Part shown: piece after piece, positions 47,885-55,676 of the stretch
Numbering within the stretch: the first letter of the stretch is position 1
Layout: each line of letters opens with the position of its first letter
Assembly (NCBI RefSeq): GCF_000482725.1
Contig: NZ_AXWP01000030.1
Location: forward strand, 23,831 to 87,830
Direction of reading: 5' to 3'
DNA from: Psychromonas arctica DSM 14288
GTDB taxonomy: Bacteria; Pseudomonadota; Gammaproteobacteria; Enterobacterales; Psychromonadaceae
DNA: 64,000 nt
Notes under the pieces: model-generated
Told to the model about the DNA's origin: nothing
The model's input: only the letters and a program-made list of their open reading frames with translations
Database searches by the model: none
Translations under genes and position numbers: made by a program

Positions 47885-48586
47885 TTAATCAAACCATGAT
47901 GTAATGGCACTCCACGTGTTACCCACCACTTCAATAGGTGCAAAGACGACATCAACCGCAGTCTCTACAGTGCCGGATATAAGCTCGCCAGTGGCAGCGA
48001 TGATTTCACCATCACTCAGTTTATCGTAAGTATTACTCAGTGTATTAACGGTACCTGTGTAGGCGACTTCTATAGGCTTGGCCACAAGATCCCCTGGAGC
48101 CCCTACAACGGTGTTTACACTATCAGGCAAGCCAATGTATTCACCCACGTACTTGGCCCCTGTTGAGGCGATAGCGATGGTGCCTAATGGACCTTTAGCA
48201 AACTGTTTAGCCGATTGACCGAATAAGCCCTTCCTAGCTGCAATATGAGCGATGACATGACCGCAATTACTCACTTGGTTAGACGTGTGTTGCTGCTCAA
48301 TGCAGCGATTTACGAAGTGCTCACAGTTATTGGTAGCCACATCATAGCCAAGTTTACCTAACTCATGCCTTGCGTAATCAATGGCATCTTGTGGATAGGG
48401 TGCGCGTCGTTTCACTCTGATCTCTTTCTCCTCAGAAAACGTCGCTATGCAGCTGAGTATGACTTGCTTAGCGTGAGCGCATAGGTGGATGACTTCACCA
48501 TTGCCGATGTGTAAACCGTGATGCTCAGTAATACCCAATACATCAACGTTCACCACCAGGTGATCACCTGGTAATAAATATTCCAT
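47885..48586 (-). CDS. LRAT-domain (NlpC/P60-like) protein
   Basis: 233 residues. The N-terminal 110 residues match the LRAT fold: LLPGDHLVV at the start, the first catalytic His in EHHGLHIGNGEVIHL, and the catalytic Cys in NNCEHFVNRC near 93. Such thiol enzymes act as acyltransferases or phospholipases. The C-terminal half is low in charge, with Gly, Val and Thr repeats (AIASTGAKYVGEYIGLP, GTVNTLSNTYDKL), and could associate with membranes. It follows the recombinase gene by 18 bp on the same strand. A lipid-attacking effector role in defence is possible but not shown. Confidence 0.8.
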   Translation of the reverse strand: MEYLLPGDHLVVNVDVLGITEHHGLHIGNGEVIHLCAHAKQVILSCIATFSEEKEIRVKRRAPYPQDAIDYARHELGKLGYDVATNNCEHFVNRCIEQQHTSNQVSNCGHVIAHIAARKGLFGQSAKQFAKGPLGTIAIASTGAKYVGEYIGLPDSVNTVVGAPGDLVAKPIEVAYTGTVNTLSNTYDKLSDGEIIAATGELISGTVETAVDVVFAPIEVVGNTWSAITSWFD

Positions 48587-48604
48587 AATAGAAACCTCTC
48601 TTAG

Positions 48605-49165
48605 TTACAGTTCGAGTGATACGAAGTCTTTATCAACTTCATCTTGAGTGATACCGATATAACGAAGCGTCACGCCCTCTGAGGTGTGGCGTAGCATCTT
48701 CATTACGCGACCAATATCTTTTGTCGCTTGATAAAGAAAGTAACCTCGCGTTTTACGCATTGAGTGCGTACCCAAAGCAAGCTTAAGTTCTTGCCCTACT
48801 TCCTTAAATGCCATTGATACCGCACGCCGTGAAAGCGGCTGTGGTGCTTTATGCTTTAACTGCTGACAACGGAATGATTGAAATAGATAGATGTGTTCAG
48901 GATATTGAGCTCGCACCTTTGCAATATGCTCGCGTGCTTTAGTGTTTAATTGGATGTTGGCTAACTTTCCTGTTTTACTTTCTCGAATCATAAGACGGTC
49001 ATTCTGAATATCTTCAAATTTAATAGAGAGTAAATCAGATATCCGTAATGCCAGGTTTAAACCAATGTGCCAAACATCAGCCATTTGCGGATTACAACGA
49101 ATACCCAACAAATGACCAATAAGGTGAATTGAGTCATTACTTTTAATTGCATGTACCTCTGCCAT
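48605..49165 (-). CDS. Short tyrosine recombinase (catalytic domain only)
   Basis: 186 residues from the chosen start, behind AAAGGAAG. All catalytic residues of the family are visible: Arg in LNLALRISDLL, Lys in ESKTGKL, His-x-x-Arg in THSMRKTRGY, His in LRHTS, and the nucleophile Tyr in TLRYIGIT near the C-terminus. It lacks the arm- and core-binding N-terminal domains, as in FimB/FimE and related small invertases. It is co-directional with the LRAT gene, and a pair of inverted 8-mers lies just upstream. Confidence 0.85.
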   Translation of the reverse strand: MAEVHAIKSNDSIHLIGHLLGIRCNPQMADVWHIGLNLALRISDLLSIKFEDIQNDRLMIRESKTGKLANIQLNTKAREHIAKVRAQYPEHIYLFQSFRCQQLKHKAPQPLSRRAVSMAFKEVGQELKLALGTHSMRKTRGYFLYQATKDIGRVMKMLRHTSEGVTLRYIGITQDEVDKDFVSLEL

Positions 49166-49201
49166 GGTCTGCTTCCTTTTTTGTTTGTAGATGGGGGTTT
49201 G

Positions 49202-49282
49202 GGGAAGCACAGAGGCTCCGATATCGACAACCCCTTACACAGCAAGGGTTTGATGCTTCCCGTTTTAACAATATGGGAAGCA
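49202..49282. repeat. GGGAAGCA repeats upstream of the short recombinase
   Basis: GGGAAGCA at 49202-49209, its inverse TGCTTCCC at 49254-49261, and a further direct copy at 49275-49282. Inside the first pair lies another inverted repeat (AACCC..TT / AAGGGTT, 49229-49250). The nested structure, with its ~45-nt interior, suggests recombinase sites or an RNA fold at the recombinase promoter. Confidence 0.6.
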
Positions 49283-49362
49283 GGAATATCAGTGCACTGT
49301 GCTGGTGGGTGTAAAGATAGAAATGTGGAAATGAATTTAAGTAATCGAATAAATGAGAACTT

Positions 49363-49803
49363 TTAATGACTACGTAATTCTATTTGGTCATAAGCCTTCA
49401 TATCCAAGTAATCGATAAAATTGCTTTCCCATAATTTATACAAGTTGGACATGCTAGGTGATGCAATACCCTTCCAACCAGAGTGACGAGTAAAGACCGC
49501 TGCATTACTTAAATCAAAATCAATATCACGCTCAAGTTGAGGATATCCATTAAAACTAAAGTCAGTGATGTACATAATTGAATAATGGTTATTGGCGTCT
49601 TTACTCAGCGCTATTTCTACAGGGTGGTAACCTCCCCTTTCTACGGAATAGCGTTTATCTCTAAAGTTAATAGTGATGTGATTGTCGTTAATGACTTCGG
49701 GGTGTTTATTTAGCACATGACTTAGTTGTTCCAATAAACTATTGGAAATAGGTAAAGACATTTTATTAAATGAAGCATCCGATACAGGTAGATAATTATT
49801 CAT
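49363..49803 (-). CDS. DUF2787 family protein
   Basis: About 146 residues. The family pattern is visible: FRDKRYSVERGGYHPVEIAL near residue 50, IMYITDFSFNGYPQLERDIDFD near 80, and a late GWKGI and LYKLWESNFIDYL. The function of DUF2787 is unknown. It is common in mobile islands of marine gammaproteobacteria, near RadC and AlpA genes, as here. Its ATG at 49801-49803 overlaps the RadC stop as ATGA and has GAGAGGGG in front. An ATG two codons earlier is too near that site. Confidence 0.8.
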   Translation of the reverse strand: MNNYLPVSDASFNKMSLPISNSLLEQLSHVLNKHPEVINDNHITINFRDKRYSVERGGYHPVEIALSKDANNHYSIMYITDFSFNGYPQLERDIDFDLSNAAVFTRHSGWKGIASPSMSNLYKLWESNFIDYLDMKAYDQIELRSH

Positions 49804-50285
49804 ATCCATCCCCTCTCAGCAAAAGAAATGCAACTCTCTCCCACGACAATATGGTCAAGTACACGAATATCAATCAATGCTAATGCATCAACCAATTTAC
49901 TTGTGATCTGCTTATCTGCTTGAGAAGGTTCTGCAATACCGCTTGGGTGGTTGTGCGCCAAGATAACGGCTGCTGCATTAGCATTCAAAGCAGATTTTAC
50001 AACTTCCCTGGGGTGAACACTCGCCGCATCAATAGTGCCAAAGAACAACTCTTCAAAGTGAATAAGCTGGTGTTGGTTATCAAGTAACATCAAAGCAAAC
50101 ACTTCACGGTCATAACCACCAAGCTTAAGTTTTAGATATTCCTTTACGTTCTCTGCATTAGTAAACGAGCCTTCACGCTTGTACTTCAGTGCTAATGCTT
50201 CTGCTGCTTGTTCTAGTAGTTGGTTAAGGTTAGATGTTTGATGAGCGGGGTAATGAGTAGTTTTATTTAAGTTAGATGTACGCAT
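49800..50285 (-). CDS. RadC-family JAB/MPN-domain protein
   Basis: 161 residues covering the JAMM domain only. The metal-site motif is AHNHPSGIAEPSQAD near residue 112 (His-x-His, Ser, Asp). Upstream are EELFFGTIDAASVHPREVVKSAL and a preceding short helical start. Chromosomal RadC has an added N-terminal helix-hairpin-helix, absent here. This short form (YfjY/YkfG-like) is typical of islands. The biochemical role is unknown. Ribosome binding site AAGGAGG. The stop overlaps the DUF2787 start. Confidence 0.9.
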   Translation of the reverse strand: MRTSNLNKTTHYPAHQTSNLNQLLEQAAEALALKYKREGSFTNAENVKEYLKLKLGGYDREVFALMLLDNQHQLIHFEELFFGTIDAASVHPREVVKSALNANAAAVILAHNHPSGIAEPSQADKQITSKLVDALALIDIRVLDHIVVGESCISFAERGWI

Positions 50286-50422
50286 AAGTGCCTCCTTAGT
50301 TTTATTAATAGGGTTATGCGTATGGATGAAATATATCTGAAATTATTTACTGTCTAGGTAATCCATTATTATTTTTTAATCGTGCACACATCACATGAGC
50401 AGAACAACACAAGGAAACTCTC

Positions 50423-50614
50423 ATGAGATTAATGAAACTAAAAGAAGTAATGAACAATACTGGTTTGAGCCGTTCAAGTGTTTATAAATATATTTCAGAA
50501 GGCCACTTCCCTAAGCCTGTGCCAACAGGTGAGCGTTCTGTCGCATGGTTAGATAGCGAAATTGATGACTGGATATTGGAACGAGTGGCACAACGTGATG
50601 AACTCTTAGTATAA
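50423..50614 (+). CDS. AlpA-family regulator (second copy)
   Basis: 63 residues. RLMKLKEVMNNTGLSRSSVYKYISEGHFPKPVPTGERS-type winged helix, ending in WLDSEIDDWILERV. Close to phage AlpA. It has ribosome binding site AAGGAAA. Divergent from the RadC gene and upstream of the restriction genes, so it may regulate them or an excision function. It differs from the gene at 45289 in the turn and ending, so the two probably arrived independently. Confidence 0.88.
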   Translation: MRLMKLKEVMNNTGLSRSSVYKYISEGHFPKPVPTGERSVAWLDSEIDDWILERVAQRDELLV

Positions 50615-50806
50615 AAGAGTTTATATAAATATAAATGTTCATGAAACTATCTATCATTAACTAAGTTTGAACGTATCAACTCTTTCGCGGCACAATATCC
50701 TCATCAGCAAGATCAACTTTACATAATAAAAATGCCCCTTTATCTTTTTGATATTAATGGTTTATGGTAATTTAAATAATACTATTTTTTATTAAGCGTA
50801 AACCAC

Positions 50807-51727
50807 ATGCCTGTTCCCCAATACCAAGCTTATATGCGCTCAGTTCTTGAATCTATTGCAGATGAGCAAGAGCATCATGTACGAGAGGTAACTGAATTTA
50901 TTTGTAATAAATTTAACTTTACTGAAGCTCAACGTAATATAAAAATTCCAAGTGGTAAATCTACTTATGTCAATGGCCGTATTGGATGGGCTAAGACTTA
51001 CTTAGTACAAGCAGGATTAATCAAGCAACCTAGACGAGCTCACTGCCTAATCACTGAACGAGGCTTAAAAGCTCTCAATAGTAATTTAGAAATTAATAAT
51101 GATTACTTAAAGCAATTCTCTGAATTTACTGCTTTTAAACAGCGTAATAATAAAATCACTATCCCATCTGAAATAGTAACAACTAAAGATGAAGAAGATG
51201 GTAATCAAACCCCACATGAACTAATTGAAAATACGGTTAATTCATTAAATTACAACCTCGCAAATGAACTACTACAAGCAGTTTTAACTACTTCACCACA
51301 ATTCTTTGAAAACCTAGTAGTCGATTTAATGTTGGCAATGGGTTATGGCGGATCGCGTAAAGATGCAGGACAAGCGACCCAATACACGCAAGACGGTGGT
51401 ATTGATGGTATTATTAAAGAAGATAAGCTTGGGCTTGAAATGATCTACCTGCAAGCTAAACGCTACACAGATAAAACCGTAGGTCGCCCAGAGATACAAG
51501 CCTTTGCGGGTGCGCTGGATATGCATCGTGCTAAAAAAGGCGTATTTATTACCACTAGTAGTTTCAGCAGAGAAGCACTTGAATTTACATCCTTAATTGA
51601 AAAACGCATCGTATTAATTAATGGCGAGCAATTAACCGAGTTAATGCTTGAACATAACTTAGGCGTCAGCACTAAACAGGTATTTGAAATAAAAACTTTA
51701 GACAGTGATTATTTTTTAGAAGATTAA
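50807..51727 (+). CDS. mrr: Mrr-type restriction endonuclease
   Basis: 306 residues (E. coli Mrr 304). The N-terminal winged-helix DNA-binding domain begins PVPQYQAYMRSVLE. The C-terminal PD-(D/E)XK nuclease has the FFENLVVDLMLAMGYGG helix, the catalytic Asp in GGIDGIIKED and the Q-A-K triad end in IYLQAKRY (near 218). Mrr proteins are type IV enzymes cutting modified DNA. It lies 81 bp upstream of hsdM in the same direction. Mrr next to a methylating R-M system suggests tolerance of that methylation, since Mrr can react to foreign methylation. Confidence 0.88.
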   Translation: MPVPQYQAYMRSVLESIADEQEHHVREVTEFICNKFNFTEAQRNIKIPSGKSTYVNGRIGWAKTYLVQAGLIKQPRRAHCLITERGLKALNSNLEINNDYLKQFSEFTAFKQRNNKITIPSEIVTTKDEEDGNQTPHELIENTVNSLNYNLANELLQAVLTTSPQFFENLVVDLMLAMGYGGSRKDAGQATQYTQDGGIDGIIKEDKLGLEMIYLQAKRYTDKTVGRPEIQAFAGALDMHRAKKGVFITTSSFSREALEFTSLIEKRIVLINGEQLTELMLEHNLGVSTKQVFEIKTLDSDYFLED

Positions 51728-51808
51728 AACCTTTACAGGTTTATTTATATATTGATAAAAATTAACGAGCAAAAGCACTCTTTTTAAATATTAGGAACAG
51801 TTTTATTT

Positions 51809-54427
51809 ATGAACAAACAACAACTAGCCGCCAAAATTTGGGAATCAGCAAACCAAATGCGTTCGAAGATAGAAGCGAACGAATACAAAGATTACATTTT
51901 AGGTTTTATCTTCTACAAGTACCTAAGCGATCAATTAGTGCAGTTTGTTACCAAAGAAGGTATGACTCCCGAAGACATCAAAGCGCTAATCGAGGCCGAC
52001 TCAGATACCGTTAAATACATCCAAAGTAATCTCGGTTATTTCATTGCCTACGACAATCTATTTTCTACCTGGGTAGAGCCAACATCTGATTTTGACGAAT
52101 CTAACGTACGCGATGCGCTTTCCGCTTTTAGCCGGTTAATTGATAAAAACCATAAAAAATTGTTTGACGGTATTTTTACCACGCTCGAAACAGGCTTAAG
52201 TAAACTCGGTGAAAGTGCAGGTAAGCGCACCAAAGCCATTAGTGACTTACTGCACCTCATTAAAAGCATCCCGATGAATGGTAACCAAGGCTATGACGTA
52301 CTGGGTTACATTTATGAATATCTTATTGAAAAGTTTGCAGCCAACGCCGGTAAAAAAGCGGGGGAGTTTTATACTCCACACGAAGTATCGTTACTCATGT
52401 CGCACATTATCGCCCATGAATTAAAACACAAAGACACTATTAAAATTTACGATCCAACCAGTGGCTCTGGCTCCCTGCTGATCAACATCGGTAATGCAGT
52501 AGCGCAATATGCCAAAAGCAAAGACAACATTACCTATTACGCACAAGAACTAAAAGCCAACACCTACAACTTAACGCGTATGAACTTAATTATGCGTGGC
52601 ATTAAAAGTAGCAACATTAAAACCCGTAATGCCGACACCCTAGAAGACGATTGGCCATATTTTGATGAGAGCGACCCCCAAGGCACATACGAAGCCCTAT
52701 ATGTAGATGCCGTGGTTTCTAACCCGCCATACTCACAAAGCTGGGATTCAGCCCATAAAGAAAGCGATCCACGCTATTCGCGTTTTGGCCTAGCCCCAAA
52801 AACCAAAGCTGACTTTGCCTTTCTATTACACGATTTATATCACCTAAAACCAGATGGTATTATGAATATTGTATTGCCTCACGGTGTATTATTCCGTAGT
52901 GGTGAAGAAGCGAAAATTCGCACCCAGTTAATTGAAAATAACCATATTGAGGCCATTATCGGCTTACCTGCCAATATCTTTTTTGGCACCGGTATTCCTA
53001 CCGTTATTTTAGTGTTAAAACAAAAGCGACAAAACAACGATGTATTGGTTATAGATGCATCAAAACACTTTTTGAAAGAAGGAAAAAATAACAAGCTGCA
53101 AGCCTCTGACATTAAACGCATTACCGATGCTGTGATTAGCCGTGAAAATATCGATAAATTCTCGAAACTGGTCAGCAAGCAAACCGTGCGCGACAACAGT
53201 TACAACCTTAATATTCCCCGATATGTTGATTCATCAGCAGCCGCACAAAGCTGGGATTTACATGCCACTATGCTAGGCGGCATTCCTAACTGTGAAATTG
53301 CCGACCTTCAAAACTATTGGCAAGCCTTACCTGCTTTACACAAAGCGCTGTTTACGCCAAAGTCGGCCAGCTATAGCGAACTAGCTATTGATAAAGGCGC
53401 TGTTAATGCCACCATTACCCAGCATCATCAGATTGTTGAATTTATTGATGTCTACAACAAAGCATTTAACGGTTTTGATGCGTTTTTAAACCGCGCCCTA
53501 ATACAAGGTTGGGAAACGCTAAACCGAAGTCAGATAGAGTCCGAGTTAAGTGTTGAGCTGTTTAACCGACTAGCAACTATTGCGCTGGTGGATAAATACC
53601 AAGCTTACCAACACCTCAACAACCAGTGGCAAATCATTAATGCAGATTTAGAAATGATGCAAACTGAAGGCTTTGCCGCCACTAAATTGGTAGACGCCAA
53701 TATAGTGATAAAAAAGAAAAACGGTAAAGAAACCGAAGTACAAGACACGGTAACGCCTTGGAAAGGCCACATACTACCCTTTGATTTAGTACAACAAACG
53801 TATTTAAACAGCGAGCTACAAGCATTAACAAAACAAGAAACTCGTTTAGCAGAGATCACGTCGTTATTCGAAGAGATTTTAGAATCATTGTCTGGTGATG
53901 ACAAAGAGCAAGACACCGTCAAACAAAGCAAAGACGCCTTTGTAAATTCAGAGGTTGGTAAGGCGGCTAAAAGCTTCTTAAAGGAACAAAAAGACAACAA
54001 AGTTAAATTTTCAACAGACAGCCCTGAGCCTGAAGAAAGTTATAAAGCGAAAATGATTAACGCCAGTAAGTTAATCGACGAAGAAAAAGCCCTTAAAAAA
54101 TCGGTGAAAGAAGCTGCTACTGCTCTGCATCTTAAAACCAAAACCATCATCGAAGGTTTAACAGACGAGCAAGTGAATATCTTACTTAACCTAAAATGGA
54201 TTGCGCCATTAAGCACTGAGATCGCCGCTATGCCAAGCGCAGTTATTACTCTGCTTACTAGCCAAGTACAAGCGCTTGCTGATAAATATGCCGTGACTTA
54301 TTCGCAAGTCGCCAACGAGATAAAAACTACCGAGCAAGAGCTGGCCGAAATGATGGGCGAATTGACGGGCAATGAATTTGATCTGCAAGGTTTGAATGAA
54401 CTCACCAACTTATTGAAGGGCGAATAA
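51809..54427 (+). CDS. hsdM: Type I restriction-modification methyltransferase subunit
   Basis: 872 residues. The N-terminal helical domain begins KQQLAAKIWESANQMRSKIE. The SAM-binding motif I is DPTSGSGSLLINIG (near 222), and the adenine-methylase catalytic motif IV is SNPPYSQSW (near 306). The usual N6-adenine HsdM has about 500 residues. Here about 350 more residues follow, mostly helical and charged (ELQALTKQETRLAEITSLFE, KTKTIIEGLTDEQVNILL). Long HsdM forms of this type exist. The gene is one base apart from hsdS, so it is the first gene of the operon after Mrr. The ribosome binding site is AGGAA. Confidence 0.95.
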   Translation: MNKQQLAAKIWESANQMRSKIEANEYKDYILGFIFYKYLSDQLVQFVTKEGMTPEDIKALIEADSDTVKYIQSNLGYFIAYDNLFSTWVEPTSDFDESNVRDALSAFSRLIDKNHKKLFDGIFTTLETGLSKLGESAGKRTKAISDLLHLIKSIPMNGNQGYDVLGYIYEYLIEKFAANAGKKAGEFYTPHEVSLLMSHIIAHELKHKDTIKIYDPTSGSGSLLINIGNAVAQYAKSKDNITYYAQELKANTYNLTRMNLIMRGIKSSNIKTRNADTLEDDWPYFDESDPQGTYEALYVDAVVSNPPYSQSWDSAHKESDPRYSRFGLAPKTKADFAFLLHDLYHLKPDGIMNIVLPHGVLFRSGEEAKIRTQLIENNHIEAIIGLPANIFFGTGIPTVILVLKQKRQNNDVLVIDASKHFLKEGKNNKLQASDIKRITDAVISRENIDKFSKLVSKQTVRDNSYNLNIPRYVDSSAAAQSWDLHATMLGGIPNCEIADLQNYWQALPALHKALFTPKSASYSELAIDKGAVNATITQHHQIVEFIDVYNKAFNGFDAFLNRALIQGWETLNRSQIESELSVELFNRLATIALVDKYQAYQHLNNQWQIINADLEMMQTEGFAATKLVDANIVIKKKNGKETEVQDTVTPWKGHILPFDLVQQTYLNSELQALTKQETRLAEITSLFEEILESLSGDDKEQDTVKQSKDAFVNSEVGKAAKSFLKEQKDNKVKFSTDSPEPEESYKAKMINASKLIDEEKALKKSVKEAATALHLKTKTIIEGLTDEQVNILLNLKWIAPLSTEIAAMPSAVITLLTSQVQALADKYAVTYSQVANEIKTTEQELAEMMGELTGNEFDLQGLNELTNLLKGE

Positions 54428-54428
54428 G

Positions 54429-55664
54429 ATGAGTGTAGAAAAATATGTGCCACAAATTCGCTTTAAAGAGTTTAGTAGGGAGTGGGACAAAATGCTTTTG
54501 GGTAGCCTTTGCTTAATTGGAGATATAGACCATCGTATGCCAGAATCGAAAAAAACGGGCATACCATACTTAATGACAGGCGATTTCTATGGCATTAACG
54601 GCCTCGACTTTAATAGTGCTAAGTTAATATCCATGGATGACTACGAGCAGTTATCAAAAAAAATAAAGCCTGAACTTGGTGACATATTGTTTGCTCGTTA
54701 TGCATCTGTTGGGGCAGTGAGATATGTTGAAACAGATACTAAATTCTTGATTTCATATTCTTGTGCAATTATGAAAACGAATAACACCACTTATGGAAAA
54801 TATTTATTCTATTTTTTTCAGACTGAAAGAACACAAGGCCAATTAGAATTAGATATCAATACTGGATCTCAAAGAAATATTGGAATTGATTCACTAAAAT
54901 CTCTGTTGGTGGCTTTGCCTAAACCAGCGGAACAAACCCGAATCGGAAACACCTTCCAAAAGCTCGATAGCCTAATCAACCAACACCAACAAAAGCATGA
55001 CAAGCTCAGCAGCATTAAAAAAGCCATGCTAGGAAATATGTTCCCTAAAAAAGGCGAAACTACCCCAGAAATCCGCTTTAAAGGGTTTAGAGAGGTGTGG
55101 GAGGAGAAAGCTTTAGGGGATTATACAATATTTAGAAGGGGTTCATTCCCTCAGCCTTACGGTAATAAAGAGTGGTATGGGGGCGAAGGCTCAATGCCAT
55201 TTGTACAAGTTGTTGATGTAAGCAAAGAATTGTCTCTTGTTGAAGATACAAAACAGAAAATAAGCTTAAAAGCTCAGCCTCTTAGTGTGTTCGTACCCAA
55301 AGGAAGCGTTGTAGTGACTTTACAAGGAACCATAGGACGAGTTGCGGTAACTCAATATGATAGTTTTTTTGATAGAACAATTTTAATTTTTCAGAGTTTC
55401 TCTAAAAATACAGATTCCTACTTTTGGGCTTACACCATTCAAAATAAGTTCGATTTGGAGAAGAAGAGAGCACCGGGTGGAACAATTAAAACGATAACTA
55501 AAGACGCTTTATCTTCATTTGAGGTGTTAATCCCGTCAATTGAAGAGCAAACCAAAATCGGCAACTACTTCCAAAAACTTGATGCACTGATAAACCAACA
55601 CCAACAACAAATCACCAAACTCAATAACGTCAAGCAAGCCTGCTTGAGTAAAATGTTTGTATAG
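54429..55664 (+). CDS. hsdS: Type I R-M specificity subunit
   Basis: 411 residues with two target-recognition domains (1 to about 165 and 220 to about 380), each followed by the same spacer helix: EQTRIGNTFQKLDSLINQHQ with KKAMLGNMF, and EQTKIGNYFQKLDALINQHQ with KQACLSKMF. The repeated spacer helices are similar at the DNA level too, so exchange of domains by recombination is possible. It sets the bipartite DNA target of the complex. The two recognition domains differ from each other, so the target is probably not symmetric. Confidence 0.94.
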   Translation: MSVEKYVPQIRFKEFSREWDKMLLGSLCLIGDIDHRMPESKKTGIPYLMTGDFYGINGLDFNSAKLISMDDYEQLSKKIKPELGDILFARYASVGAVRYVETDTKFLISYSCAIMKTNNTTYGKYLFYFFQTERTQGQLELDINTGSQRNIGIDSLKSLLVALPKPAEQTRIGNTFQKLDSLINQHQQKHDKLSSIKKAMLGNMFPKKGETTPEIRFKGFREVWEEKALGDYTIFRRGSFPQPYGNKEWYGGEGSMPFVQVVDVSKELSLVEDTKQKISLKAQPLSVFVPKGSVVVTLQGTIGRVAVTQYDSFFDRTILIFQSFSKNTDSYFWAYTIQNKFDLEKKRAPGGTIKTITKDALSSFEVLIPSIEEQTKIGNYFQKLDALINQHQQQITKLNNVKQACLSKMFV

Positions 55665-55676
55665 CAGGGAGCGAAT

